From: CAWBRT01 sp963791145
GTDB lineage: Bacteria > Acidobacteriota > Terriglobia > Terriglobales > Acidobacteriaceae
Direction: 5' to 3'
Assembly (NCBI GenBank): GCA_963791145.1
Contig: CAWBRT010000010.1
Location: 62,001-126,000, forward strand
DNA length: 64,000 bases
Shown: positions 55,006 to 63,454 of the stretch, piece by piece
Position numbering within the stretch: the stretch's first letter is position 1
How the letters are laid out: each line of letters starts with the position of its first letter
Position numbers and translations under genes: made by a program
The notes under the pieces: generated by a model
Told to the model about the DNA's origin: nothing
What the model saw: the letters and a program-made list of their open reading frames with translations, nothing else
The model's database searches: none

Positions 55006-56346
55006 ATGGGCAAAGGCAAGCCACTCTATAAGAGTCTCTACTTCCAGGTTGTCATTGGAGTAGCGTGTGGAATCACCTTGGGCGTGGTTGCACCGAAGTT
55101 CGCCGTCGAATGCAAGCTGCTGGCGGACATCTTCCTGAAACTGATCAAGATGATGATCGCCCCGATCGTGTTCTGTACGCTGGTGGTCGGCATAGCGGGT
55201 TCGCGCGCATCGGGCGGCAAAGTCGGCAGGGTCTTGCTGAAGTCAATGGTCCTGTTTCACTGCTTCACCATCATCTGCCTGGCGCTTGGCTTGTTCGCGA
55301 TCACACTGGCAAAGCCCGGAGCGGGTCTCAACATCGATCCGGCGAGCCTGAATACATCGAGCATCGCCTATCTGACCACGACCTCCAAGATATCTACCTT
55401 CTCCGATTTCGTTATGCACGTGATTCCCACCTCTTACGTCGCGGGGCTCGCGCAGGGCGATGTGTTGCCGGTGCTGCTGATTGCCATCATGACCGGGTTC
55501 AGCATCATCCATGCCGGTAAAAGAGGCGAACTCGTGCTGAGCGTGATTCAGTCGGCCATGAAGATTGTTTTCAATATCATTGGTTACATCATCAGGCTCG
55601 CCCCACTGTGCGCCTTCGGGGCCATGGCTTTCACCGTGGGCAGGTATGGGATCGGCGCGCTGAAGTCACTCGGCATGCTGGTCATTCTGTTCTATGTGCT
55701 GTGCGCTGTTTTCTGGATCGTTTTTCTGGGCGCGCTTTGCCGTTTCTATGGGTTCAGCATCTTCAGGCTGCTGGCGTATATCAAGGAAGAAATCTGGATC
55801 ACGCTGGGCGCGGCCAGCAACGAGCCGGCCATGCCGGGCATGCTGATGAAGATGGAAAGGCTTGGGTGCGATCGCGGGGTCGTGGGCCTTACCATACCGG
55901 CGGCCTATGCCTTCAATCTCGACGGCACCGCGATTTACCTGTCTTTCGCCACGATGTACATCGCGCAGGCCTGCAACATCCATTTGAGCTGGGGCAAGAT
56001 CCTGCTGATGCTGGCAATCATGTTGATCTCGGTTAAGGGATCAGCCGGCGTTTACGGAGCACCGCTGGTGGCGCTGGTCGCCACGCTTTCGGTCTTCCCC
56101 GATGTGCCGGTCGCCGGCATTACCCTGATCATCGGTATCGACCGCATCCTTGCCGAAGCGCGCGGGACAGTCACGGTTCCCGGTCATGCCGTCGCAACCA
56201 TCGTCACCGCCATTTGGGAAAAGTCCTGTGACATGGAAAAGCTAAAAGCCGAACTGAAGAATCCGACTTACGACTACAGTGCGCTTGCGGAACAAGCGGT
56301 GGAGACACCTGCTGCGGCAGCAACCGCGGCGGCCGGTGACGCATAG
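55006..56346 (+). CDS. Dicarboxylate/cation symporter, DAACS family (copy 2)
   Basis: A 446-aa secondary carrier. Start text YKSLYFQVVIGVACGITLGV is followed by KLIKMMIAPIVFCTLVVGIA, the family's helix 2. AASNEPAMPGMLMKMERLGC replaces the usual SSSxATLP serine-rich loop, which is unusual and may shift specificity towards tri- or branched carboxylates. The last core segment is VGLTIPAAYAFNLDGTAIYL, carrying the NxDG ion site. GAGGAGGAAGGG precedes ATG 55006. It is the first gene after the second operator and probably drives the transcript on through the PrpD, enolase-type and dehydrogenase genes. Confidence 0.9.
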   Translation: MGKGKPLYKSLYFQVVIGVACGITLGVVAPKFAVECKLLADIFLKLIKMMIAPIVFCTLVVGIAGSRASGGKVGRVLLKSMVLFHCFTIICLALGLFAITLAKPGAGLNIDPASLNTSSIAYLTTTSKISTFSDFVMHVIPTSYVAGLAQGDVLPVLLIAIMTGFSIIHAGKRGELVLSVIQSAMKIVFNIIGYIIRLAPLCAFGAMAFTVGRYGIGALKSLGMLVILFYVLCAVFWIVFLGALCRFYGFSIFRLLAYIKEEIWITLGAASNEPAMPGMLMKMERLGCDRGVVGLTIPAAYAFNLDGTAIYLSFATMYIAQACNIHLSWGKILLMLAIMLISVKGSAGVYGAPLVALVATLSVFPDVPVAGITLIIGIDRILAEARGTVTVPGHAVATIVTAIWEKSCDMEKLKAELKNPTYDYSALAEQAVETPAAAATAAAGDA

Positions 56347-56460
56347 GGCAGATCGACTGCAACCTCGGGTGAAGGACCGGGGCCGATGCGCCTCAGCCTT
56401 TGGCCTTGCCGATCACAAGATGTTCCGGCCGTTGCACTGGTTCATTGGAGAGATATTCCT

Positions 56461-57846
56461 ATGCTGGTAGATATCTATGCGGAATATGCGCGACAGGAAG
56501 CCGGGCGCGATCTTTCCCCGGACGTTATCCACTATGCCAAGCGCGCTTTGCTCGACTGGTTCTCGGCGCTGATTCCCGGAACCCGTGTTTCGCCGGCGGT
56601 AAATCTGGTGCAGGCGCACGCCGCCGAATTGGGACATGGCAGATCCAGCCTGCCGGGGCTGGGTACTGTAGCGTTTCCCGGGACCGCCGCCTGGATCAAT
56701 GGCAGCGCGTCGCACTCGGTCGAGTTCGATGACATTTACCGCGACGCCATTTACCACCCCGGCTGCCCGACGATTGCGGCCGCGCTGGCGGCGGCGGAAG
56801 ACCGCGGCAGATCGGGCGAGGAGTTGCTGAAAGCCATTACCGTCGGGTATGAGATCTCTACGCGCATCGGGACGGCGATGCAACCTTCTCATTACAAGTT
56901 CTTCCATACAACCGGAACTATAGGGTCTTTCGGCGGCGCGGCGGCAGCAGCGACGTTGTTCGCGCCCAAAGACGCCAATGCGGCGCGCCACGCCCTGGCC
57001 ACTGCGGCCTCCCTCGCCGCCGGGCTGCAGCAGGCATTTCGCTCCGACGCCATGACCAAGCCGCTGCACGCCGGACATGCCGCCTGGGTGGGAGTAACCG
57101 CCGCAGCCGGCGCCGCCCGCGGCGTCACCGGCGCGCTCGACGTGCTCGAGGGCGAGGCGGGCTTCATCGCCGCGTTGTCGCAGGTAAAGCCATCGCCGCG
57201 GTTCAGCGAGGGCCTGGGCGAACACTACAACATCACGGAGGTCACGCAGAAGAACCACGGCTGCTGCGGTCATACTTTTTCTTCCATCGATTCCGTGCTG
57301 TTGCTGAAGGCCCGGAACAACCTCGATCCGGCGAAAATTAAATCCATCGCGGTTGAGACAGCGCAGATCCCCATCAACGTAACCGGTAACTTCTCGCCCA
57401 AGACGGAGTACGAGGCCAAGTTCAGCCTTCCCTTCGTGGTGGCGCACGCGCTGCTTTACGGCTCCGTCCGGCTCAATGCCTTCACCGCCGAACGGCTGGC
57501 CGATCCTGCCATTCGCGATCTGATGAGCAAGACGACTTTGCAGCCGGATGCGGAGATGACAGCCAAGTTTCCCAACTTCCGCTCGGCCAGGGTGGCCATC
57601 ATCATGCAGGACGGCCGCCGCTTCGAGCACTTCCAGCCGCACCGCAAGGGAGATCCGGAAGCGCCGCTCTCGGATGCGGAGCTCAATGACAAATTTCATG
57701 AACTGACTTCTCCGGTTATAGGAGAAGAAGCCGCGGCCCGGCTTCTGGATCAGCTTTGGAAGATGGAGAAGCTGCAAGTAGCCGATCTGCGGTTGGCGGA
57801 ACTGAAGAGTCTGGAGTCGTTGCACTTCCGGCAGACTGTCGGTTGA
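56461..57846 (+). CDS. MmgE/PrpD family protein (copy 2)
   Basis: A 461-aa family member. AKRALLDWFSALIPGTR is the N-terminal helix, VEFDDIYRDAIYHPGCPTIA the metal/substrate loop (D-x4-HPG), TGTIGSFGGAAAAATLFAP the glycine-rich turn, NHGCCGHTFSSIDSVLLLKA the late domain, and HRKGDPEAPLSDAELNDKF the end. It differs clearly from copy 1 at 42224, so the two likely act on different isomers or steps. ATG 56461 follows GGAGAG; longer frames are unsupported. It follows the symporter by 114 bases on the same strand. Confidence 0.9.
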   Translation: MLVDIYAEYARQEAGRDLSPDVIHYAKRALLDWFSALIPGTRVSPAVNLVQAHAAELGHGRSSLPGLGTVAFPGTAAWINGSASHSVEFDDIYRDAIYHPGCPTIAAALAAAEDRGRSGEELLKAITVGYEISTRIGTAMQPSHYKFFHTTGTIGSFGGAAAAATLFAPKDANAARHALATAASLAAGLQQAFRSDAMTKPLHAGHAAWVGVTAAAGAARGVTGALDVLEGEAGFIAALSQVKPSPRFSEGLGEHYNITEVTQKNHGCCGHTFSSIDSVLLLKARNNLDPAKIKSIAVETAQIPINVTGNFSPKTEYEAKFSLPFVVAHALLYGSVRLNAFTAERLADPAIRDLMSKTTLQPDAEMTAKFPNFRSARVAIIMQDGRRFEHFQPHRKGDPEAPLSDAELNDKFHELTSPVIGEEAAARLLDQLWKMEKLQVADLRLAELKSLESLHFRQTVG

Positions 57847-57864
57847 CGGTCATGGAGTTCGCCA

Positions 57865-58962
57865 TTGAAGATCGAGCGAGTTGAGACGCGCATCGTCAAT
57901 ATCCCTGAGACTGAGTCGCTCGCCGGCTTGCGAGTGCAGCCGCCCCTGGTTCGTTCATTTGTCACCCTCACGATCAAGACCGATGAGGGACTGGAGGGGC
58001 TCGGAGTCACGTTCGCCTTTTACTCCAAGGCCCTGACCCCCGCGCTCAAGAGCGCCGTGGATGGACTGGGAGCGCTCATCGTCGGCGATGACCCGATGCG
58101 CCAGGATGCGATTCTGCGCAAGCTGAACGATGCCGCTGGAGGCTCCGGACCCGGCGGCATCTTCATGCTGGCGCTGTCGGCCATCGACGTCGCGCTTTGG
58201 GATATTCGCGCCAAGGCCTTGAATGTCCCTTTGTGGAAGCTTTTGGGCGGGGCCCGCGAACGGGTTCCGGTTTACGCCAGCGGCGCTCTTCAACGCACCA
58301 TCTCCAACCAGGATGCGGCTCGCTCTGCCCGCTGCCTGGCCGAGCGGGGTTTCCGGCAGATCAAAATGCAGTTGGGACTTTCGAAGGATTTTTCGCCGGC
58401 CAAAGAAATCGAGCGGGCGCGGATGGTGCGTGACAGCGTCGGCCCGGACGTCAAGCTGATGGCGGATGCCAATCAGGGGTGGCGCGTCGAAGAAGCGATC
58501 GAGGCCGGTCGCCGGCTGGAGGAGCTGCGGTTTTACTGGCTGGAGGACTTGACCGCACACGACGATTTCGACGGGCTGGCGCGAATCACGGCTGCGCTGG
58601 CAACGGCCACGGCCGCCGGCGAGTACGTCTGGGGCATCGTTCCGTTCCGGCACATGCTGGAGGCGCGCTCCGTCCACATTTTGATCATTGACCTGTTACG
58701 CGTCGGCGGAATCACCCAGTGGATGAAAGTTGCGGGAATGGCCGAGGCCTTTAATCTACCGGTGGTGAACCACTGCTTTCCGGAAATCCAGATTCATTTG
58801 GTCGGAGCTGCTCCCAACGGCCTGACCGTGGAATACATGCCCTGGACGCTGAAGCTATTCGAAGAGGTTCCCGAACCAAAGAACGGCGAGCTCATTATGC
58901 CCAGCGGTCCGGGCCTCGGACTTCGTTTCGATCAGGATTTTCTGAAGCGTCACAGCGCGTGA
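57865..58962 (+). CDS. Enolase-superfamily enzyme (copy 2)
   Basis: A 365-aa protein of the mandelate racemase/muconate cycloisomerase group. GIFMLALSAIDVALWDIRAK begins the barrel and RQIKMQLGLSKDF holds the first lysine (K-M-Q, so the second lysine of K-x-K is absent). KLMADANQGW and FYWLEDLTAHDDFDG supply Asp and Glu, and TAAGEYVWG the third metal Glu. LPVVNHCFPEIQIHL carries the histidine expected of acid-sugar dehydratases. It starts TTG 57865, 18 bases after PrpD copy 2, so it is co-transcribed. The reaction is probably dehydration or racemisation of a hydroxy acid. Confidence 0.88.
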   Translation: MKIERVETRIVNIPETESLAGLRVQPPLVRSFVTLTIKTDEGLEGLGVTFAFYSKALTPALKSAVDGLGALIVGDDPMRQDAILRKLNDAAGGSGPGGIFMLALSAIDVALWDIRAKALNVPLWKLLGGARERVPVYASGALQRTISNQDAARSARCLAERGFRQIKMQLGLSKDFSPAKEIERARMVRDSVGPDVKLMADANQGWRVEEAIEAGRRLEELRFYWLEDLTAHDDFDGLARITAALATATAAGEYVWGIVPFRHMLEARSVHILIIDLLRVGGITQWMKVAGMAEAFNLPVVNHCFPEIQIHLVGAAPNGLTVEYMPWTLKLFEEVPEPKNGELIMPSGPGLGLRFDQDFLKRHSA

Positions 58963-58995
58963 GCGTACAGGCGAAAGCGAGGTTTGGATAAGAAA

Positions 58996-59973
58996 ATGCC
59001 TTCAACAATTTTAGTTACGGTACCGACGTTGGCGGCTGCTGGCATGGAGCGGCTGCGGGTCTCGGGATCGAAGACCATCTTCATCAGCAAAGCCGGGGGC
59101 GTGACCGAGATGTTGGAGCGCCTGAAGGCCGAACCGGTCGATGCCGTCGTCGTCCGTCAGTTGCCGTTCGGCGCGGAGGCGATCGAGGCGGCTTCGCGCC
59201 TGAAGGTCATCTCGCGCCATGGCGTCGGCTATGACGGAGTCGATCTGGATGCCGCCACGCGGCGGGGCATTCCGGTGTTAATCGCGCCGGCGGCCAATTC
59301 GATTTCCGTGGCTGAGTTGACGATCGCCCTGATTCTGGCGGCGTCGCGTGCCATACTGCGGCACGATGCGGCGATCCGCTCCGGCGCCTGGGACCGCTCC
59401 CATGTCGGCATGCAGCTCTCCGGGCGTACTATCGGCCTGGTTGGAATCGGCTCCATCGGCCGCATCGTAGCGCGCGCTGCCGCCGGACTCGGCATGCACG
59501 TGATCGCCTACGATCCTTATGTTTGCCCTGGATCGGGTGAGCCGTCGTCGATTGAGCTGGTGGATTCGCTCGATGCGCTGCTGCAGCGCTCGCATGTGTT
59601 GTCGCTGCACTGCCCGTTGAACGACGCGACGCGCAACCTGATCGGCGCGGCGCAACTGGCACGCCTGCCGAAGGGAGCCATCGTGGTCAACGCCGCGCGC
59701 GGTGGCCTGGTAGATGACCTGGCGCTGGCCGAGGCGCTCAAGAGCGGCCATGTGGCTGCCGCCGGCTTGGACACCTTCCCCAAGGAGCCCTTGCCCGCGG
59801 GCCATCCGTTCTTCACCCTTCCCAACATCGTGATGACGCCGCACATGGGCGGCTCGACCGATGCCGCGCTGGACTCGGTGTCCGTGATCGCCGTCGATCA
59901 TGCGCTGGCGGTGCTGAACGGTGCGCCCATCGACCGCGCGGTGTGCGTCAACCCGGCGGTGCTGGATAAGTAA
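58996..59973 (+). CDS. D-isomer-specific 2-hydroxyacid dehydrogenase
   Basis: A 325-aa NAD-dependent dehydrogenase of the SerA/GhrA/PdxB fold. The nucleotide motif is GLVGIGSIGRIVARAAAGLG, and the aspartate after beta-2 is in VIAYDPYV, favouring NAD. Catalytic Arg is in VVNAARGGLVDD, Glu in DTFPKEPLP, and His in VMTPHMGGSTDAAL. It would interconvert a D-2-hydroxy acid and a 2-oxo acid. The start is uncertain: ATG 58996 or TTG 58984. It lies 33 bases after the enolase-type gene and closes this operon before the palindromic element. Confidence 0.9.
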   Translation: MPSTILVTVPTLAAAGMERLRVSGSKTIFISKAGGVTEMLERLKAEPVDAVVVRQLPFGAEAIEAASRLKVISRHGVGYDGVDLDAATRRGIPVLIAPAANSISVAELTIALILAASRAILRHDAAIRSGAWDRSHVGMQLSGRTIGLVGIGSIGRIVARAAAGLGMHVIAYDPYVCPGSGEPSSIELVDSLDALLQRSHVLSLHCPLNDATRNLIGAAQLARLPKGAIVVNAARGGLVDDLALAEALKSGHVAAAGLDTFPKEPLPAGHPFFTLPNIVMTPHMGGSTDAALDSVSVIAVDHALAVLNGAPIDRAVCVNPAVLDK

Positions 59974-60046
59974 TCGGGCAGGCTCACCGGATCCGAAATA
60001 GATAAAGCAACAATGTAGGCCAGGGTCATGATCCGCAAGTACCGAA

Positions 60047-60155
60047 GGTGCCCCACCCTCGCGCCGTGCCGTTCGGCGCTAGGGTGGGTTATGGATTTAT
60101 GGATCGACCTTGCATCCCACCTTAGCTCCGCTTCGCTCCGCGAAGGTGGGGCACC
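60047..60155. repeat. Palindromic intergenic element (GGTGCCCCACC family)
   Basis: GGTGCCCCACC (60047-60057) and GGTGGGGCACC (60145-60155) are perfect inverted arms, with an inner CGCGCCG/CGGCGCT hairpin and AGGGTGGG as in the element at 4925-5049. It lies between two convergent genes, where a bidirectional terminator is expected. Confidence 0.75.
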
Positions 60156-60182
60156 ACAGGGTACATCATCAATGAAACTGCT

Positions 60183-61271
60183 CTAAAGTCTTCTCAGCGC
60201 GAGCGGCTTCGCCGATGCCGCCGGAAAAGCCACGCCGGCGCGCTCGGCTTCGGCGCGCAGGCCGGAGCTTACCTTGTCCGTCAACGGAATGCCAGTGCGA
60301 CGGCGCACTTGCTCGGCCCGCTCCTCGGGCTCGCCCGGAATCATGATCTCGTCCACGCCGGCGGCGCGCGGGAGTTTCTTTACCCGGTCCACGAAGGTAT
60401 CGGCCCGCTGCTCGAATTCCTGCCGCAGCATGAACAGGTCGGGTTTCATGGCAATGAACAGGTGCCCGACATTCTGCGGGACAGTGTGGTCGAAGTACAG
60501 GCTCTTGACCTCGCCGCCGTAGTTGGCGCCCGTGTAGAGACCGGCCAGCAGGTCCATCAGCATGGAGAGCGCGGCGCCCTTGACGCCGCCGAAGGGCAGG
60601 CAGACGCCTTCGAAGGCCTTCTTGGCGTCGGTGGTGGGCCGGCCGTCTTTGTCCAGCGCCAGGCCTTCGGGAATGGGCTTGTCGTGCATCGCCGCCAGAC
60701 GGATCTTGCCGCGCGCGATCACCGTCATCGCCATGTCGAGCACATACGGCGGGGCTTTGCCTGCGGGCACGCCGGCGGCCAGCGGCGCCGCGCCAAGGAA
60801 AGTCGTGCGCCCGCCCCATACGGGAATAGCCGGCGAAGAGTTGGTCAGAGCCAAAGAGATGTAGCCTGCCTCAATTGCCTGCAGCACGTACAGCGCGGCC
60901 ATGCCGAAGTGCGTGCTGCGCCGCACACCCACCATGCCAATGCCGGACTCGGAGGCCAGCCGGATCGCCTCCTGCATGCCGCAGCGTCCGGCGATGAAGC
61001 CCATGCTGTCATCGCCGTCCAGCAGCGCGACGGCTCCGGCAACGGGCGTAATCGTGATCTTCGGCCTGGGATTGACGAGCCCCCGCCGCAGACGCTCCAG
61101 ATACATGGGAACGCGCGATACACCATGCGAACCCACGCCTCGCAGGTCCGCCTGGACCAGGCCTTCGGCCACAATGGCGGCATCCTCTTCCGGCAGGTCC
61201 GCTTTCATGAAAATTTCGGTGACGAGCGCCGTCAGGTGCGCCGGATCGAAGTAGCTTTGCCGGTTGCTCAT
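60183..61271 (-). CDS. Malate/sulfolactate/lactate dehydrogenase (Ldh2 family)
   Basis: A 362-aa NAD(P)-dependent dehydrogenase of the Ldh2 family (PF02615): malate, L-sulfolactate (ComC), ureidoglycolate and 2,3-diketogulonate reductases. Family text: EGLVQADLRGVGSHGVSRVP near 37, VGVRRSTHFGMAALYVLQAI with the catalytic His, TNSSPAIPVWGG, LDMAMTVIARGKI, and GGVKGAALSMLMDLLAGLYT. It starts ATG 61271 with AGGAAGGA nearby. The ComB-like phosphatase at 24057 makes sulfolactate a possible substrate, but malate-type acids fit the adjacent cluster better. Confidence 0.9.
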   Translation of the reverse strand: MSNRQSYFDPAHLTALVTEIFMKADLPEEDAAIVAEGLVQADLRGVGSHGVSRVPMYLERLRRGLVNPRPKITITPVAGAVALLDGDDSMGFIAGRCGMQEAIRLASESGIGMVGVRRSTHFGMAALYVLQAIEAGYISLALTNSSPAIPVWGGRTTFLGAAPLAAGVPAGKAPPYVLDMAMTVIARGKIRLAAMHDKPIPEGLALDKDGRPTTDAKKAFEGVCLPFGGVKGAALSMLMDLLAGLYTGANYGGEVKSLYFDHTVPQNVGHLFIAMKPDLFMLRQEFEQRADTFVDRVKKLPRAAGVDEIMIPGEPEERAEQVRRRTGIPLTDKVSSGLRAEAERAGVAFPAASAKPLALRRL

Positions 61272-61285
61272 TCCTTCCTATCCTT

Positions 61286-61331
61286 TCTCTTCGCCGGTAT
61301 GCAACCGCTCTCTTCGCCGGTATGCAACCGC
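61286..61331. repeat. Two perfect 23-bp tandem copies
   Basis: Two exact head-to-tail copies of a 23-bp unit beginning TCTCTTCGCCGGTATGCAAC lie 15 bases upstream of the Ldh2-type start. They are either a replication-slippage duplication or a tandem regulator site. Confidence 0.7.
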
Positions 61332-61385
61332 AATCTAGCACCGCCCACCAGCCCGCGAATATCTTCGCCGGCACCCCAAAAATCA

Positions 61386-61467
61386 GCCCGCGAAGCGGGC
61401 AGAAGATAATAGCCCAGGGCGTGAGCCCTGGGTAAAGCGGGATAGAGCAGATAAGCCCCGTAGGGGC
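61386..61467. repeat. Triple-hairpin palindromic element
   Basis: Three hairpins in series: GCCCGCGAAGCGGGC (61386-61400), CCCAGGGC/GCCCTGGG (61413-61432) and GCCCCGTAGGGGC (61455-61467). They lie upstream of the Ldh2 gene and downstream of the HdrA gene; a terminator or REP-like repeat is likely. The remaining 61332-61385 and 61468-61730 hold no gene. Confidence 0.7.
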
Positions 61468-61730
61468 GACAGAGCTCTCACACGCGCTCTAAAGCCGCGC
61501 CCTGATACGAAGTATTCCGGAGAGGCAACTCCTACGCCGGTTTCGCGCGCGCTTCAAGCTGAAAAGTTCGGAGAAACCGCCCCCAGTCTACAACCGCGAG
61601 CAAACTCAAAAGTGGACAAAATGAGAGTATCGCTGCCGGAGGGGAAGGCAAGCAACTTAGTTCAGCCTACAAAAGCAAAGCGCTCAGCGCGATACTTCCG
61701 CCTGAGCGCCGCAAGCCGCGTGGGACGATA

Positions 61731-63440
61731 TCACAGCACGGCTTCGAGTTGAGCGTAGATCTGTTCGTCGGTAAAGTGTCGGCCCTTGATCGCTCCCGCC
61801 GGGCAGGTCGCGACGCAGCAGCCGCAGGATTTGCAGACTGCGCTGATGACGCGGCTGACGTGTTTCTTCTCGTCGTATTCGATGGCGCCGTAGGGGCAGA
61901 CTCCCATGCAAGTTTTGCACCCCGCACACAGCATCTCCATCACTTCGGAGTAGACGCCCTCGATGGCGATCTTGCCTTGCGCGATCTTCGCCAGGATGCG
62001 CGCACCGGCGGCGCGGGCCTGCGACACCGTGTCGGGAATGTCCTTGGGGGCCTGGCAGGCGCCGGCGATGAAAATGCCGTCGGTCGTGGTGGCCACCGGA
62101 TCCAGCTTGGGATGGCTCTCGATGAACCAGCCATCCTTGTCGCGGCTGATGTTGACCAGGCGCGCCACGTTGGAGGCATCTTCGCGCGGCTCCATGCCGA
62201 CCATGAGCACCACCAGGTCGGACGGGACCTCGACCTCCTCGCCGGAGAGCACCTCTTTGACCTGGACGAACAGGTTGCAGTCGTCCTTGGCGCCGGCGGC
62301 GCGGACGGAAGGCAGGTCATTCTTGCCGTACATCAGGAACATGGTTCTTATTTCGGCCGTCTTCTTATACAGGTCTTCGCAGCCCTTACCGAAGGCGTGC
62401 ATGTCGATGTACACATCCTGAACATGCGCCTCGGGAACGGCTGACGTAATCTCCTGCGCATACTTCAGCGCGGTCATGCAGCAAACGCGCGAGCAATAGG
62501 GATGCGTCTTCGAGCTGCGGCTACCAACGCAGTGAATCAAGGTAACGTTGCGCGGCCGCTTGCCGTCGCGGGTTTCCAGCCGTCCCTGGCGGAGCATGGC
62601 CTCCAGTTCGAACGAGGTGATCACGTTGGGCAGGCGGCCGTAGCCGTACTGCTCGATGCGGCGGGCGTCGAATTCCTGGTAGCCGGTGCAGACCACTACC
62701 GAGCCCACTTCGAGCTTGATCTCCTCGCCGGCGCTGTTTTTTATGGTGGGAATGAAGTTCCCGATGTAGCCCTTCAATTCCACCAGTTCGGTTTCGAGGA
62801 AGACCCGTATCTTGGGATTGCGGCCGACGCGCAGGATATGGTCCTTCAGAATGTCCGTGGCGGAGTCCAGATAAGGAGCGGTCGAAGCGAGGCGAGCCAC
62901 GTTGCCGCCGAGCTGATTGCTTTTTTCGACCAGATAAACCTGTTGCCCGGCCTCGGCGAGTTCGAGCGCAATCGTTAGGCCGGCGATGCCGCCGCCGATC
63001 ACCAGAGTGGAGGAGCACATCGGCGCCGAACGCCGCTCCAGCGGCTCGTGAAACTTCACCCGCTGCACGGCGGCGCGCGCCAGGTCTTTGGCTTTGTCGG
63101 TGGCGGCCACCCGGTCTTCGTGCACCCAGCTGCACTGCTCGCGGATGTTGGCCATCTCCACCATATAGGGATTGATGCCGGCGCGTTCCAGCACCTTGCG
63201 GAAGGTCGGCTCGTGCATGCGCGGACTGCAGGCGGAGACCACAATGCGGGTCAGGGAGAAATCCTGGATATCCTTGAGAATCATCTCCTGGCCCGGATTG
63301 GAACACATGTACTTGTAGGAGCGCGCATTGGCGACACCATCAAGTTCCATGGTCGACTCCGCGACCGCATCCACGTCGACAACTTTGGCGATGTTGGTGC
63401 CGCAATGACAAATGTAGACGCCGATCCGCTCTTCTGCCAT
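61731..63440 (-). CDS. HdrA-like flavin/iron-sulfur oxidoreductase (heterodisulfide reductase A/QmoA type)
   Basis: A 569-aa protein. The N-terminal cysteines are in IGVYICHCGTNIAK (11-14) and YMCSNPGQ. The FAD loop is LVIGGGIAGLTIALELAEAG near 150. CVGSRSSKTHPYCSRVCC is a central cysteine cluster, and two C-terminal [4Fe-4S] motifs sit at Cys505, 508, 511, 515 and Cys536, 539, 542, 546. HdrA proteins split or merge electron pairs in heterodisulfide reductase and Qmo complexes. ATG 63440 follows GGAAGG; it lies 14 bases after a membrane-subunit gene, so the two form one electron-transfer operon that continues beyond the window. Confidence 0.9.
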   Translation of the reverse strand: MAEERIGVYICHCGTNIAKVVDVDAVAESTMELDGVANARSYKYMCSNPGQEMILKDIQDFSLTRIVVSACSPRMHEPTFRKVLERAGINPYMVEMANIREQCSWVHEDRVAATDKAKDLARAAVQRVKFHEPLERRSAPMCSSTLVIGGGIAGLTIALELAEAGQQVYLVEKSNQLGGNVARLASTAPYLDSATDILKDHILRVGRNPKIRVFLETELVELKGYIGNFIPTIKNSAGEEIKLEVGSVVVCTGYQEFDARRIEQYGYGRLPNVITSFELEAMLRQGRLETRDGKRPRNVTLIHCVGSRSSKTHPYCSRVCCMTALKYAQEITSAVPEAHVQDVYIDMHAFGKGCEDLYKKTAEIRTMFLMYGKNDLPSVRAAGAKDDCNLFVQVKEVLSGEEVEVPSDLVVLMVGMEPREDASNVARLVNISRDKDGWFIESHPKLDPVATTTDGIFIAGACQAPKDIPDTVSQARAAGARILAKIAQGKIAIEGVYSEVMEMLCAGCKTCMGVCPYGAIEYDEKKHVSRVISAVCKSCGCCVATCPAGAIKGRHFTDEQIYAQLEAVL

Positions 63441-63454
63441 AGCCCTTCCCTACT

